A DNA stretch of 64,000 nt from Candidatus Vallotiella hemipterorum (GCF_910593725.1 NZ_OU343031.1:496001-560000), one strand, 5' to 3'; positions 9,838 to 22,474 are shown, counted from the stretch's first letter. Notes: generated by a model not told the origin, from the sequence alone. Numbers and translations are program-made.

Positions 9838-10947
9838 ATGCAACTTCATATAGACGCTCTAGAGTCCCATCTTGCGAAGACGTTAGGTTGTTTATACATC
9901 GTGTGTGGCGATGAGCCCCTGCTTGTGCAGGAAGCTATAGCACGCATCCGATGCGCAGAGCGGGCGTCAGTTTTTACTAAGCGCAACATGTTCTACGTCG
10001 ATCGTAATTTTGATTGGAGCCTACTTCTTGGCACAGTACAATCCATGTCTTTATTTGATGAGCGTCAGGTTATTGAATTACGTATTCCAACTCGGAGGCT
10101 AGACAAAAATGGTGGTGAGGCATTAAAAGCGTTGGCAGCATCGGTCAATCCTGACGTGCTCATATTAATTTCATTGCCGCGGCTAGACGTCGTAATGCAG
10201 AAGACGGCATGGTTTGCTGCATTGCTTCAGACTGGCGTAATGATACGTATCGACACGATTAAACGTATGCAGCTACCGAATTGGATTGATAAACGGCTTG
10301 CGGCGCAGAAACAAGGCGTCCTTCCTGGCGATGAAGGACGACAGACATTGCACCTTATCACCGAGCGGGTTGAGGGTAACTTACTGGCTGCTCATCAGGA
10401 AATTCAAAAACTTGGTCTACTGTATCCTGCCGGCAAATTGACACTCGAACAAGTGCGGGATTCGGTGCTTAACGTCGCACGCTACAATGTGTTTAAGCTC
10501 AACGAGGCAATGCTTGCCGGTGATATTGAACGCCTAGCTCGGATGTTCGATGGATTACGCGGCGAAGGTGAGGCTTCGGTATTGGTTCTCTGGGCTATCG
10601 CAGAAGAAATCCGTGCGCTAATGCGCATTAAGCAAGGACTGGCTGATGGAAAAGAGTTAGCAATCTTAATACGTGAGAATCGCGTGTGTGGGCTACGTGC
10701 ACAGCTTATGCCTTCCGCTCTACAACGTGTTAATAAATCTTTACTTGAACAGGCACTGTGGTTAGCATCGCGTCTAGACCGGCAGATCAAAGGGGTATAT
10801 AGCGGGGTAGGCGTAGTGTATCTAGGTGTCGAACCTAGTTACACGTTACTCCCACCGGCTGATCCGTGGGATGGCTTATTCGATCTAGCAATGATGATTA
10901 CACAGCCCGGCGCTACGACTACTGCTATGCAGGTAATACGCCTGTAG
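9838..10947 (+). CDS. holA: DNA polymerase III delta subunit
   Basis: Clamp-loader subunit that opens the beta sliding clamp. 369 residues, slightly longer than the E. coli protein. The N-terminal segment with LGCLYIVCGDEPLLVQEA is the AAA+-like domain start typical of HolA, followed by the RNMFYVDRNFDW segment and the C-terminal helical collar domain (EAMLAGDIERLARMFDGLRG). Separated by 15 bp from lptE, so probably cotranscribed and possibly translationally coupled. Retention is expected because the replisome depends on it. Confidence 0.95.
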   Translation: MQLHIDALESHLAKTLGCLYIVCGDEPLLVQEAIARIRCAERASVFTKRNMFYVDRNFDWSLLLGTVQSMSLFDERQVIELRIPTRRLDKNGGEALKALAASVNPDVLILISLPRLDVVMQKTAWFAALLQTGVMIRIDTIKRMQLPNWIDKRLAAQKQGVLPGDEGRQTLHLITERVEGNLLAAHQEIQKLGLLYPAGKLTLEQVRDSVLNVARYNVFKLNEAMLAGDIERLARMFDGLRGEGEASVLVLWAIAEEIRALMRIKQGLADGKELAILIRENRVCGLRAQLMPSALQRVNKSLLEQALWLASRLDRQIKGVYSGVGVVYLGVEPSYTLLPPADPWDGLFDLAMMITQPGATTTAMQVIRL

Positions 10948-11061
10948 TTTGAGTCATTAAGTTGCTACGTAGCACGGCAAATCTATAAACAACGGTTTAA
11001 ATTTGTATAGATAGGAATCTATAATAATGCCAGCTGCATGTGCGTATTACGAAAACAAAAG

Positions 11062-12333
11062 ATGAATATTAACTGCTATATGGCCGATTTGGGTCGGCGA
11101 GCACGTGCAGCTTCAAGGAAGATTGCTCGGGTGTCGGGGGCTACTAAGAACGTAACGCTTGAACAGATTGCATTAGCAATCCAGAGAGAAGCCGACTCAC
11201 TGCAGCAAGCAAATTCGCGTGATGTTGCTCGAGCACGGGCTCATGGGCGCGATGCGGCTTTCATCGACAGACTCACGCTATCGGATCAGGTAATAATAAC
11301 AATGGTCGAAAGCGTGCGGCAGGTCGCGGCCCTGCCTGACCCGATTGGCGAAATTACTGGTATGAGGACGCGTCCTACAGGCATACAGGTTGGTCAGATG
11401 CGAGTGCCGCTGGGTGTAGTTGGCATAATTTATGAGTCTCGGCCGAATGTTACGATTGACGCTGCTGCGCTATGTCTAAAATCGGGTAATGCAGCGATTC
11501 TTCGCGGCGGCTCGGAGGCCATTGAATCTAATACAGCATTCGCTGCGCTAATATCTAAAGTACTATATACAAGTGGCCTACCTAGGGATGTAGTACAAGT
11601 GATCTGTACGCCAGATCGGGCAGTGGTAAGCAAGCTAATTACGATGACTGAATACGTTGACGTAATCGTACCGCGCGGTGGAAAGCGCTTGATTCAAAAA
11701 TTGATGAATGAAGCGCGGGTACCGATAATTAAGCATCTAGATGGCGTATGCCATATCTATGTAGATGAGAGTGCTGATATTAATAAAGCGCTAAAAATAT
11801 GCGATAACGCAAAGACGAATCGGTACGGCACTTGTAATACTATGGAAACACTACTTGTCGCATTAGGGATCGCACCAACCGTCTTACCGCTACTGGGTAA
11901 GTTATATCAGGATAAAGCCATTGAACTACGGGTAGATCCGGCTGCTCGCACAATTCTTACTAATGCTGGTGTTAAGCCGATTATAGATGCGACTGAGGCT
12001 GATTGGCGCACGGAATACCTAGCGCCAGTGCTTGCGATCAAAATCGTGGACGGCATCGATTCGGCGATCGAGCACATTAATACGTATGGATCTGCGCATA
12101 CAGACGCTATCGTGACTGAGCACTATACTCGTGCTATGCAGTTCTTAAGTGAAGTCGATTCATCTAGTGTAATAGTTAATGCATCTACACGCATCGCCGA
12201 TGGTTTCGAATACGGGCTGGGTGCTGAAATTGGCATCTCTAATGACAAATTGCATGCTCGCGGTCCGGTCGGACTTGAGGGGCTGACCTCATTAAAATAT
12301 ATTGTTCTGGGCCACGGGGAAGTACGACAATAA
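11062..12333 (+). CDS. proA: gamma-glutamyl phosphate reductase
   Basis: Second step of proline synthesis: reduces glutamyl-5-phosphate to glutamate semialdehyde with NADPH. From the ATG at 11062 the protein has 423 residues beginning [18 protein letters not shown], which aligns with Burkholderia ProA; the ATG at 11038 would add eight residues without family support. The aldehyde-dehydrogenase fold shows [32 protein letters not shown], and the catalytic cysteine in [13 protein letters not shown]. Follows holA as in Burkholderia. With proC at 31.8 kb it accounts for two of the three proline steps; proB is outside this window. Confidence 0.96.
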   Translation: MNINCYMADLGRRARAASRKIARVSGATKNVTLEQIALAIQREADSLQQANSRDVARARAHGRDAAFIDRLTLSDQVIITMVESVRQVAALPDPIGEITGMRTRPTGIQVGQMRVPLGVVGIIYESRPNVTIDAAALCLKSGNAAILRGGSEAIESNTAFAALISKVLYTSGLPRDVVQVICTPDRAVVSKLITMTEYVDVIVPRGGKRLIQKLMNEARVPIIKHLDGVCHIYVDESADINKALKICDNAKTNRYGTCNTMETLLVALGIAPTVLPLLGKLYQDKAIELRVDPAARTILTNAGVKPIIDATEADWRTEYLAPVLAIKIVDGIDSAIEHINTYGSAHTDAIVTEHYTRAMQFLSEVDSSSVIVNASTRIADGFEYGLGAEIGISNDKLHARGPVGLEGLTSLKYIVLGHGEVRQ

Positions 12334-13183
12334 ATAAGCGTTACGCGTGCTTTAAACATTAAATAATATGCATCGTATTGAGCAACTTTATAGTTTTTAG
12401 GACTATTCTGTTTGCTTTTTAAGCTGCCAGATCAAACGTTTTAATAATCTTCAGGTTCTCTGAATAAGTCTAGCGATTATAGATTTACGCAAAGACTTTT
12501 AGCGTTACTTAACTGAGTAACTAGCATCTTGCACCGATGAGGCGCGATAGCAGTTATAAGACTCTCGCCAAGACTATAAGCGCTAGAATATATGGTTTTG
12601 TCTCAGCAGTTTTATAGAAAAGTTGATTGTAACCGGTCGTGAGACCGGCAATATTCGAAATATGATCCGAAGTCATAGGCTTGCTTTACAAGGCTATCCA
12701 GCCAGCATGCCACCGGTGGCGTATTAACGCGCTACTATTATCATGTCCCGCATAGAGAAGCTACATAACTACCTAATGATATTGGAATGGGGGTAAGTGT
12801 GTACTCTTCTATTCTAAGAATGCGTACGCTACAAACTTTTTCTAGATTTAAAGTCTTAAAATATTTTAAAGCAGAGTCTGCGGCTGAAGTACGAAATTAT
12901 AATTTCGTTTTCTTACCTTAGTAGAGGCTATATAGGAGGCCCGAGGATCTCGAAAATTATCTCAGTATATCCATCTTATCAAGCAAACTTATACGGTGAC
13001 AGCACCAGCTTTACTGTAATCCATCCTGAGCTGTATTACTACGAGAAAGCTTTAATCAACTTTGATTGAGTCTAGTTTTAATTTCCATTAAACTCGTCAA
13101 TAATACCTAAGCTTTTAATCTATCCGGCGATTCAAACTTTATAACTAAGTTGTATATGCCAACCGTTTCCAGGAACGATTTTC
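12334..13183. other. 850-bp spacer without recognisable genes
   Basis: Between proA and edd. No frame of convincing length or similarity was found on either strand. It holds a small hairpin at 12633-12648 (CCGGTC / GACCGG, loop GTGA) and an 18-bp perfect palindrome at 12891-12908 followed by a T-rich stretch. Probably the site of one or more erased genes. Confidence 0.5.
12891..12908. repeat. 18-bp perfect palindrome
   Basis: ACGAAATTA is followed directly by TAATTTCGT, then TTTTCTTA. As a transcript it could form a short stem, but with no spacer its terminal loop would have to unpair. It is about 275 bp upstream of edd. Confidence 0.4.
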
Positions 13184-15028
13184 ATGACTTCGTTACATCC
13201 TCGACTAGTAGCTGTGACCGATCGCATTATCGAGCGCAGTAAGGTAACGCGGCATGCTTATCTTACTCGAATTGAGGATGCGCAAGGACAGTTTCCTGCA
13301 CGTAGTGCACTATCTTGCGCTAATTTAGCTCATGGCTCTGCCGGATTTGAGGGGCAGGATAAGATTTCGATCCGTGCGACGCAGCAGCCAAATATCGGCA
13401 TTGTGTCAGCTTATAATGAGATGCTCTCAGCACATGCGCCGTACCGGAACTTTTCCGACATTATTAAGCAAGCTGCCCGAGAGGCGGGGGGTATTGCACA
13501 ATTTGCCGGTGGAGTGCCGGCGATGTGCGATGGTATCACGCAGGGTAATGCTGGAATGGAGCTGTCACTCTTCTCCCGCGAGATAGTTGCAATGTCGACA
13601 GCGATTGCATTGACTCATAATATGTTTGATGCGGCACTGTGCTTGGGCATTTGCGACAAGATCGTACCGGGTTTATTAATTGGTGCGTTGCAATTCGGCC
13701 ATTTACCAACAATCTTTGTGCCCGCAGGGCCTATGACTAGTGGCTTACCTAATGATGAAAAATCTAAGATCCGTCAGCAGTTCGCTATCGGCGCTATAGG
13801 GCGAGAGGTATTACTGGACAGTGAGGCTCGTGCGTACCATGGCCACGGAACCTGTACATTTTATGGAACAGCAAACTCAAACCAGCTGCTCATGGAAATT
13901 ATGGGCTTGCACTTGCCGGGTGCTGCATTTGTTCATCCATATACGCCACTGCGTGATGCACTCACTGCCGAGGCAGCACGGCGCGTGTTACAGCTCACGG
14001 CGCAAGGTTCGAACTACACGCCGATCGGTCGATTAATTAACGAAAAAACAATTGTTAATGGTATTGTTGCACTACTAGCCACTGGCGGCTCGACTAACCA
14101 TACTCTACACTTAGTGGCAATTGCCCGAGCCGCGGGTATTGTAATCGACTGGAACGACTTTGATGACCTATCTCGTTCAGTGCCACTGCTAGCAAAGATA
14201 TACCCAAATGGTAAATCGGATATTAATCACTATCACGCAGCTGGCGGTATGGCTTTCCTAACACGTACTCTACTCGAGGCAGGCTTGCTGAACGATGATG
14301 TGACGACCGTTGCTGGGACTCGATTATCCTCTCATTACACGCATGAACCAGCATTAGTTAATAATCAATTACTCTGGATCGATGGTGCGAGAGAGAGCCA
14401 TAACAAGGCTGTTTTGCGTAGTACTGCAGAACCATTTCAGTTGGATGGCGGGCTGAGACTGGTTCAAGGCCCGTTAGGACGGGGTGTCATTAAGATTTCT
14501 GCGGTGGCACCGAAACATCGCAATATTACCGCACCAGCAATTGTCTTTGATTCGCAAGAAGGCGTACAAGCCGCTTTCAATCGTGGTGATCTAGAGCGCG
14601 ACTGCGTCGTTGTAGTACGATTCCAGGGGGCAAGAGCAAATGGCATGCCAGAGCTGCACCAGCTCACTCCACTGCTTGGAGTCCTGCAAGATAAAGGTTT
14701 CAGCGTGGCACTAGTAACCGACGGTAGAATGTCTGGTGCTTCAGGAAAAGTTCCAGCAGTTATTCATCTATCGCCTGAAGCACTTCTAGATGGCCCGATT
14801 AGTAAAGTGCGTAGCGGCGATATAATTACGCTTGATGCAGAGGCTGGGAGACTAGACGTAAATGAGGCTGAATGGGCGTGTCGCGTAGACGAAAAGCCTA
14901 TTATACATCCCAACCAGAATGGGCTAGGTTTTGGACGAGAGCTATTCAGTGTTTTCCGTGCAGCAGCGCTTCCGGCTGAGCTTGGGGCATCGGTTTTTGG
15001 CGCTATACCGAATGAGGGTATCGTTTAA
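13184..15028 (+). CDS. edd: phosphogluconate dehydratase
   Basis: First dedicated enzyme of the Entner-Doudoroff pathway, dehydrating 6-phosphogluconate to KDPG using an iron-sulfur cluster. 614 residues, the usual length (about 600). IlvD/Edd signatures are present: [12 protein letters not shown] near residue 160, [15 protein letters not shown] near residue 222, and the C-terminal [20 protein letters not shown]. Only 24 bp precede eda, so the two form an operon. The start has a reasonable ribosome site (AGGAA, 11 bases upstream). Distinguished from IlvD by its length and by the partner eda. Confidence 0.96.
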   Translation: MTSLHPRLVAVTDRIIERSKVTRHAYLTRIEDAQGQFPARSALSCANLAHGSAGFEGQDKISIRATQQPNIGIVSAYNEMLSAHAPYRNFSDIIKQAAREAGGIAQFAGGVPAMCDGITQGNAGMELSLFSREIVAMSTAIALTHNMFDAALCLGICDKIVPGLLIGALQFGHLPTIFVPAGPMTSGLPNDEKSKIRQQFAIGAIGREVLLDSEARAYHGHGTCTFYGTANSNQLLMEIMGLHLPGAAFVHPYTPLRDALTAEAARRVLQLTAQGSNYTPIGRLINEKTIVNGIVALLATGGSTNHTLHLVAIARAAGIVIDWNDFDDLSRSVPLLAKIYPNGKSDINHYHAAGGMAFLTRTLLEAGLLNDDVTTVAGTRLSSHYTHEPALVNNQLLWIDGARESHNKAVLRSTAEPFQLDGGLRLVQGPLGRGVIKISAVAPKHRNITAPAIVFDSQEGVQAAFNRGDLERDCVVVVRFQGARANGMPELHQLTPLLGVLQDKGFSVALVTDGRMSGASGKVPAVIHLSPEALLDGPISKVRSGDIITLDAEAGRLDVNEAEWACRVDEKPIIHPNQNGLGFGRELFSVFRAAALPAELGASVFGAIPNEGIV

Positions 15029-15052
15029 TTTTGAACTATCGGAAAACTACAG

Positions 15053-15688
15053 ATGAAATCTATAAGCGAAATTGTACAGATTGGGCCAGTTATCCCAGTT
15101 CTAACACTTGAATCAGTAGAGCAGGGTGAGAAAGTCGTGAATGCCTTATATAAAGGCGGAGTAAAAGTTTTAGAGATTACTCTGCGCACTTCTGCAGGCC
15201 TGCAGGCAATTAAGTGTGCGTCGCAGTTTTCCTCGGATATAGTCGTAGGCGTCGGCACGCTGACTACCGCTGTTCAGGTTGAGGAGGCTAAGCGCGCTGG
15301 CGCGACATTCGGCGTTTCGCCCGGACTTACGCGAGATCTTCATTGGGCTGCAAAGGATATTGGCTTACCATTGCTTCCCGGCGTGATGACGCCCTCTGAT
15401 ATCCTAATTGCACTCTCACTGGGCTATGATATAGTAAAATTTTTCCCGGCACAGCTAGCTGGCGGATTAGACATGTTACGGGCGTTTAGCGACCCATTCC
15501 CGATGTTGCGGTTTTGTCCGACCGGAGGTATCACGCAAGAGTTAGCAGGAAGTTTCCTATCGTTACCTAACGTGGCTTGCATTGGCGGCTCTTGGCTTAC
15601 ACCAAAGGAAGCAATGACCGCCCAAAATTGGGGCGAAGTAACACGTTTAGCATGTGCGGCAAGTCAACTGGCACAGCATAAAACCTAA
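15053..15688 (+). CDS. eda: KDPG/KHG aldolase
   Basis: Splits 2-keto-3-deoxy-6-phosphogluconate to pyruvate and glyceraldehyde 3-phosphate, completing the Entner-Doudoroff pathway; the triose feeds GapA. 211 residues. The catalytic glutamate is in EITLRTSAG near residue 45 and the Schiff-base lysine is in DIVKFFPAQ near residue 133; GGITQE follows in the phosphate-binding loop. Second gene of the edd-eda operon. Full length and undamaged. Confidence 0.96.
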   Translation: MKSISEIVQIGPVIPVLTLESVEQGEKVVNALYKGGVKVLEITLRTSAGLQAIKCASQFSSDIVVGVGTLTTAVQVEEAKRAGATFGVSPGLTRDLHWAAKDIGLPLLPGVMTPSDILIALSLGYDIVKFFPAQLAGGLDMLRAFSDPFPMLRFCPTGGITQELAGSFLSLPNVACIGGSWLTPKEAMTAQNWGEVTRLACAASQLAQHKT

Positions 15689-15813
15689 CTACTAGAGTCG
15701 AATAGATACCACACGACTAAGATCGTTCGGGCGATATTATCTTTTCATTAGCTCAATATATATACAGCGAGTAAATACTTATTGCATAGGTCGGGTAAGA
15801 TATCGTCCTTATA

Positions 15814-17250
<1,437 letters not shown>

Positions 17251-17588
17251 TTATATGCATTCTATAGAGCCTAGAAATAGAGTAATCGAGAGAGCGCAGA
17301 GCAGTTAACATACTAATTTAAGAAAAGTGTCTTGTTTGGCAATAGCCGAAAACCCATTCTAAGATTATTGTGAGAACGTTAACACGCTCCGCCTATGGGA
17401 CCCGCCTTTTCTCAGCCGCATGCCTCAGACAAGACTAGCCGATTGCCGTTATATAGTACCTTTATATAATTTTAGGGGTTGCTCATAGAATAGGATCGTA
17501 CCCTCTGAACTTGTAGAGTTAGTGTCGCGATAGGTAAGCATGCGAATCGAGGAGCGCTAAACTTGAAAACCTACTAGGGGAGAACGCT

Positions 17589-17606
17589 ATAGTCGGTGAA
17601 GACTAT
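17589..17606. repeat. 6-bp hairpin next to the secF distal hairpin
   Basis: Arms ATAGTC and GACTAT with a 6-base loop. It lies eight bases from the longer inverted repeat and may form a tandem hairpin with it. Confidence 0.3.
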
Positions 17607-17613
17607 TATTATC

Positions 17614-17662
17614 ATGCCAGCGCTCCAAGAGCAAAGGTTTAGCTACACCAGTGCGCTGGCAT
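17614..17662 (-). terminator. 10-bp inverted repeat 24 bp past the secF stop
   Basis: Arms ATGCCAGCGC and GCGCTGGCAT are perfect complements with a 29-base loop. It lies just beyond the secF stop codon and could end the yajC-secD-secF transcript. The sequence after the stem on the minus strand is not a T-run, so the mechanism is unclear. Confidence 0.4.
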
Positions 17663-17685
17663 TACGATGATTCTGGGTTATTCCT

Positions 17686-18594
17686 TCAATTTTTTTCTGT
17701 GATAAAATCTCTGCGCTTAATCCCTAGACATATCGCTAGAGCAGCTGAGACGAATACTGACGAGTAGATACTAGATAAAATACCAATGGTCAGTGCTAAT
17801 GCAAAATTATGCAGCATAATACCGCCAAACAAGAGTATTGCTAGCACCATCATCTGCGTTGCGCCATGCGTGATAATTGTGCGCGATATTGTCCTTGTAA
17901 TAGCACGATTGATGACCTTAGTAACCGTCATATTGTGCTCTTGGCGGAATGTTTCTCGAATCCGATCAAAAATAACGACAGATTCATTAACCGAATAGCC
18001 GAGTACTGCGAGCACTGCCGCTAATACTGATAGCGAAAACTCCCACCGGAAAAAAGCGAAGAAACCTAGAATGATCACTAAGTCATGCACATTTGCAATG
18101 ACCCCAGCAATTGCAAGTTTCCACTTAAATCGGCATGCAAGATAGATTAAAATTCCCATAACTACAAAAATGAGTGCAAGTAATCCATCCGTCATCAGCT
18201 CTTTTCCTACCTGGGGCCCAACAAATTCTATACATTGCAACTTGATCTGGTTATCAAGCGCTTTCAGCGCAGCCATTATCTGGTCACTTTGCTGTGCCGA
18301 GGAGAGCCCCTCCTTTAATGGAAGCCGGATTAGAACATCATGTGATGTGCCAAAGGTCTGTACCTGCGCATTTGTGTAGCGAATCCTATTTAAAGCATTA
18401 CGAATTACATCAATTTTTTCAGCTTGTGGCACATGTATTTCTAGCACGGTTCCACCAGTAAATTCAGCAGATAAATATAGACCGCGATACATTAAAAAGA
18501 ATACAGCTAGAAGGAATGTTATGAGTGAGATTATATTAAAGACTAACGCCCACTTCATAAAAGGAATATCTTTGCGAATCCGAAAAAATTCCAT
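17686..18594 (-). CDS. secF: protein translocase subunit SecF
   Basis: Membrane partner of SecD; the pair uses the proton gradient to help pull preproteins through SecYEG. 302 residues with six predicted membrane segments and a periplasmic domain after the first. Conserved features: EFTGGTVLEI in the first periplasmic region, the LGYSVNESVVIFDRIRE segment in the fourth membrane region, and the following RTISRTIITHGATQ. A good Shine-Dalgarno (GGGAGA) precedes the ATG. It lies 151 bp after secD, a wider gap than usual. Confidence 0.96.
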   Translation of the reverse strand: MEFFRIRKDIPFMKWALVFNIISLITFLLAVFFLMYRGLYLSAEFTGGTVLEIHVPQAEKIDVIRNALNRIRYTNAQVQTFGTSHDVLIRLPLKEGLSSAQQSDQIMAALKALDNQIKLQCIEFVGPQVGKELMTDGLLALIFVVMGILIYLACRFKWKLAIAGVIANVHDLVIILGFFAFFRWEFSLSVLAAVLAVLGYSVNESVVIFDRIRETFRQEHNMTVTKVINRAITRTISRTIITHGATQMMVLAILLFGGIMLHNFALALTIGILSSIYSSVFVSAALAICLGIKRRDFITEKN

Positions 18595-18745
18595 AAGGTT
18601 CTCCCTGAGCGCGCTTAGTAAGATTAGCTCAGCTTAGTCGGTACATTACATCGTGATCCATATTTTGATAAAAGTAGATTATTAGGTCGAGCGTTTAGAT
18701 CCTCTTCGATTTTCCCTAATACTCGAGATGATTCTTTCGCGATAA

Positions 18746-20647
18746 CTAGCGCTCTCTCTTGGGTAGATTCGGGGTATGCTGGACTAGCGCGTCTTCTGGG
18801 CTCCATATTTGCCCAATAGCTAGAGACTTCAGCCTCTTCTTATTTCCGTACCATAGATTTACCAGACCACGCGCGAAAAATACCGCAGAAAACATGGAAG
18901 TCAGGATTCCGACACAGTATACAACAGCAAAGCCACGTACTGGCCCCGAGCCGAACGTAAGTAATGACAGACCAGCGATTAGCATTGTGATACTCGAATC
19001 CAGGATCGTTACCCATGCATGTAAGAAGCCATTTTGGATAGCTAGTTGCGCAGATGCGCCGTAACGTAGTTCTTCTCGGACGCGCTCATTAATGAGAACA
19101 TTCGAGTCAATTGCCATGCCTAATGTCAGTGCAATCGCAGCAATACCAGGCAGCGTAAGGGTTGCGTGCATCATTGATAGGGATGCGACGAGTAAAAACA
19201 AGTTCACTGATAATGCAATGACTGAAATCAGTCCGAACAGCATATAGTATGCAATAATAAACACCGCGATTGCGAGGAATCCGTACTGTACCGAGTTAAA
19301 GCCTTTTTTAATGTTGTCCAGACCCACGCTTGGGCCTAGCGTACGTTCCTCAACGATTTCCATCGGAGCGGCTAGCGAACCAGCTCGCAACAATAACGCG
19401 AGATCAGTTGCTGCCTGTAGCGTTAGCTCTCCAGTAATCCGAAAGTTTTCACCAAGCTCAGACTGGATTGTCGCCGCAGTTAAAATCTCACCCCTGTTCT
19501 TTTCAAATAATACGATCGCCATAGTCTTATTAATGTTGTTGCGCGATATGTCACGCAACACCCGTCCACCACTGGAATCAAGGTGAATTTTTACTGCTGG
19601 ACGTTGATACTCATCAAAGTCAACTAACGCATCGGTGATTCTATGACCAGTAAAAATCACCTGTTTCTTTAAGTACATCGGCACGCTATTTCCTTGCGTG
19701 AACAGGTCATCACCAGCCGGTATCGGATCCTCGGGATTAAGCACTGGATTTTGGTAATCAACCATGCGCGCCTCAAGCGTGGCGGTCCGCCCGATGATAT
19801 CTTTAGCTTTTGCAGTATCCTGAATGCCAGGAAGCTCAACAACAATGCGGTCTGTTCCTTGCTGCTGCACAATTGGTTCTGCCACACCAAGTTCATTAAT
19901 TCTATTTCTCAGGGTTATAATGTTTTGTTTTAGCACACTGTCTAACACTATTTTTTGTACACTAGGTGTAAGTGTACCTATTACCCTATCGCCATGTAAC
20001 GCTGGAAATAATTGCCAGGTTAACTCAGAAAGATTGTCCTCTAGTATCTGGCGAGCGCGGCGTGCATTATCCTGATTATTACAGTTAACTACCACCGTCT
20101 TGCCAACGCGATTTACACGGCTATCGCCTACTAACTTGTTATGTAGCAGTAGTGCACGTCCATCGGTTGCATCTGAATCAAGCCTCTTATTCAATACGCC
20201 ATCTAAGTCTACCTGCAATAGAAAGTGCACGCCACCACGGAGATCTAGGCCTAGATACATTGGTAAAGCGTGTAGGGCGGATAGCCAGTGCGGCGAAGCC
20301 GATTGTAGGTTCAGTGTAACGATATAGGTAGGATCCTTTGGACGAGTATTTAGTGATTTTTGAAGAACGTCTTTTATACGTAATTGCATATCGGTATCTT
20401 TCAGTCGCACGTAGATAGCCGCATTCTGACTCATGCTGTCGAAGACTATGTCATCTTTATGCACGTCATACTTGTTAAGAGTCGACTTAACAATATTGAA
20501 GACCGATGCATCCAGCTTAACCGTCGCTTTACCGCTAGATATCTGTACCCCTGGAACCTCACCAAAGAAGTTTGGCAATGTATATAGCAAGCCGATAGCA
20601 AGTACTAACAGCATTACAACGTATTTCCAAAGGGGATAGCGATTCAT
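18746..20647 (-). CDS. secD: protein translocase subunit SecD
   Basis: Larger half of the SecDF proton-driven secretion motor. 633 residues: an N-terminal membrane segment (WKYVVMLLVLAIGLLYTLP), a large periplasmic head, then five C-terminal membrane segments. Signature pieces: LDLRGGVHFLLQVD, NELGVAEPIVQQQGTDRIVV and TLGMAIDSNVLINERVREEL, the last carrying the conserved aspartate of the membrane core. Transcribed leftward with yajC upstream and secF downstream. Full length. Confidence 0.97.
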   Translation of the reverse strand: MNRYPLWKYVVMLLVLAIGLLYTLPNFFGEVPGVQISSGKATVKLDASVFNIVKSTLNKYDVHKDDIVFDSMSQNAAIYVRLKDTDMQLRIKDVLQKSLNTRPKDPTYIVTLNLQSASPHWLSALHALPMYLGLDLRGGVHFLLQVDLDGVLNKRLDSDATDGRALLLHNKLVGDSRVNRVGKTVVVNCNNQDNARRARQILEDNLSELTWQLFPALHGDRVIGTLTPSVQKIVLDSVLKQNIITLRNRINELGVAEPIVQQQGTDRIVVELPGIQDTAKAKDIIGRTATLEARMVDYQNPVLNPEDPIPAGDDLFTQGNSVPMYLKKQVIFTGHRITDALVDFDEYQRPAVKIHLDSSGGRVLRDISRNNINKTMAIVLFEKNRGEILTAATIQSELGENFRITGELTLQAATDLALLLRAGSLAAPMEIVEERTLGPSVGLDNIKKGFNSVQYGFLAIAVFIIAYYMLFGLISVIALSVNLFLLVASLSMMHATLTLPGIAAIALTLGMAIDSNVLINERVREELRYGASAQLAIQNGFLHAWVTILDSSITMLIAGLSLLTFGSGPVRGFAVVYCVGILTSMFSAVFFARGLVNLWYGNKKRLKSLAIGQIWSPEDALVQHTPNLPKRER

Positions 20648-20756
20648 GGAATAACTATAAGAGTTCTAGTAAGGCGCTTCCAGAGTCGCTCTACTTCAAT
20701 GCGATATTGACTTATTAGACGCTAAGCCACACATAGATACCAGATATAAGTCAGGA

Positions 20757-21086
20757 TTAGAGAGACTTTATCGTGCCTTTAGGGAGAATTGTAGAGACCG
20801 AGCTCTTTTGGATGGTAACTTCAACACCCTCATACAACTCTATCCCAACATAAACCTCACCGATCCTAGAAATCTTACCTATCATACCGCTGGATGTCAG
20901 CACTTCATCTCCCCTGATCATAGTAGCTAGCATTTTTCGGTGCTCCTTCTGCCTTTTCATCTGAGGGCGGATCATGGAAAAATATAGCACCGCAATCATG
21001 AGTATAAACAAGCCGTATGTCTGAATAAAACTAGCAGCACTATCTATAGTGGATACGCCTTGTGCGTACGCATTAAGAATGAACAC
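20757..21086 (-). CDS. yajC: preprotein translocase accessory protein YajC
   Basis: Small single-pass membrane protein that associates with SecDF. 109 residues from a GTG start; the N-terminal MFILNAYAQG matches the family better than any later start. One hydrophobic segment (GLFILMIAVLYFSMI) is followed by the conserved RPQMKRQKEHRKML and a C-terminal beta region with GTIKSL at the end. In Burkholderia it directly follows tgt. Here tgt is 5 kb away with two oppositely oriented genes in between. Confidence 0.93.
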   Translation of the reverse strand: MFILNAYAQGVSTIDSAASFIQTYGLFILMIAVLYFSMIRPQMKRQKEHRKMLATMIRGDEVLTSSGMIGKISRIGEVYVGIELYEGVEVTIQKSSVSTILPKGTIKSL

Positions 21087-21235
21087 GTTGGTCTCTCCGT
21101 AGTAGAAAGTAATAAATAACCCTACATTCTATCATTCTGTACCCTGCTACCTTAGACAATCCAGCTCAGTGGCGGCTCATCTGTCGCATAACTACACATA
21201 ATAATCTTGTGCCTGTCATATTTCCGCTTCCCTTT

Positions 21236-22474
21236 ATGTCTTTTCTAACCCGACTTGAATTCTTTGCTCCCTGCCCACGTGGTTTGGAGGGCGCGCTCGC
21301 AACCGAACTCCGCGAGTTATCCATACTCGCATCCGATCCAGCATTCGCTGTGCAAGCGCCGACGGCTGGTGGCGTACCGTTTAGCGGTACATGGACTACC
21401 GTTTTTGTTGCCAATCTATACTCTCGGATCGCTAATAGAATCCTCTTGAAAGTTGTAACGCAATCCTACTGTGACGAGCACGATATTTACGCGCTAACAC
21501 ACGAACAGCCCTGGGAACAATGGTTTAACGCTAGTCGAACGTTGCGGGTAGATGTAACTGCGATAAAATCTCCTCTTCGCAGTCTAGAATTTACGATGCT
21601 TCGCATTAAGGATGCGATCTGCGACCGGCTTCGCGAGCGCACCGGCTCAAGACCCAGTATCGATACGATCGAACCAGACGTACGTCTTAAGGCATTTATA
21701 ACTGCTACAGCCTGCACGCTGTACCTGGATACGTCTGGCAGGCCCTTATTTAAGCGCGGCTGGCGTCTGGATAAGGGCATCGCGCCATTGCGCGAGAATC
21801 TGGCCGCGGGGATTCTTAGGCTGTCCGGCTGGACATCTGGACAGCCATTATTTGATCCGATGTGCGGGAGCGGCACATTCATTGCCGAGGCCGCCCAGAT
21901 CGCTCTAGGCATCGCGCCTGGTCTCAACCGACATTTTGGTTTCGAAAAGCTCCTGCACTACGATCTTTCCGCATGGAAACACATGAAAGCCCAGGCGCTG
22001 GATGCTCAGCATAGCTCTTACTCTGCGCTAAGCAGCACTTTATTGATCTATGGTGGTGATATATCCAATAAAATGTTAGCCAAGGCTACGGCAAACCTAC
22101 GGCGAGCAGGCTTGCCAATGATACCGCTGCAACGATGCGATGCGCGTGATATTGTAGCGCCATGTAATCATCCAGGCGTGCTAGTTATAAATCCACCTTA
22201 TGGCGAGAGACTCTCGGTACACCACAGGAGAACTCGCTGCTGCGGGAATAACATCGCAGCATTTAAAGATGTTCACTCAAACGATGCGAGCAGCATATTT
22301 TTCCGTGTTTTCGGCGACGTGCTCAAGCAGCGGTTTTCTGGCTGGCAAGTATTCGCACTCAGCCCCAATCGAGGGCTGCCAGGTCAGATACGACTGCGCG
22401 AGTCGACGAAGACAGTGCTGTATAATGGAGCGCTCGAATGTCGGCTATTCTGCTTTAACTTAGCACTGTCCTGA
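21236..22474 (+). CDS. rlmL: THUMP-domain SAM-dependent rRNA guanine-N2 methyltransferase (RlmL N-half type)
   Basis: Predicted to methylate a guanine in 23S rRNA. From the ATG at 21236 there are 412 residues; a GTG at 21209 is also possible. The N-terminal THUMP domain is followed by a Rossmann methyltransferase domain with DPMCGSGTFIAEAAQIALG (SAM binding) and the catalytic NPPYGER motif typical of N2-guanine methyltransferases. The LDTSGRPLFKRGWRLDKG segment is characteristic of the RlmL/YcbY family. It corresponds to the first half of the E. coli RlmKL fusion, the normal form in Burkholderia as I recall. The precise target base is inferred from the family. It sits with mnmA between yajC and tgt, on the opposite strand. 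Confidence 0.88.
   Translation: MSFLTRLEFFAPCPRGLEGALATELRELSILASDPAFAVQAPTAGGVPFSGTWTTVFVANLYSRIANRILLKVVTQSYCDEHDIYALTHEQPWEQWFNASRTLRVDVTAIKSPLRSLEFTMLRIKDAICDRLRERTGSRPSIDTIEPDVRLKAFITATACTLYLDTSGRPLFKRGWRLDKGIAPLRENLAAGILRLSGWTSGQPLFDPMCGSGTFIAEAAQIALGIAPGLNRHFGFEKLLHYDLSAWKHMKAQALDAQHSSYSALSSTLLIYGGDISNKMLAKATANLRRAGLPMIPLQRCDARDIVAPCNHPGVLVINPPYGERLSVHHRRTRCCGNNIAAFKDVHSNDASSIFFRVFGDVLKQRFSGWQVFALSPNRGLPGQIRLRESTKTVLYNGALECRLFCFNLALS

Noticed and set aside
12334-13183. Possible structured RNA gene between proA and edd
   Set aside because: Only short hairpins; no tRNA T-loop, SRP RNA, RNase P, tmRNA or 6S features seen.
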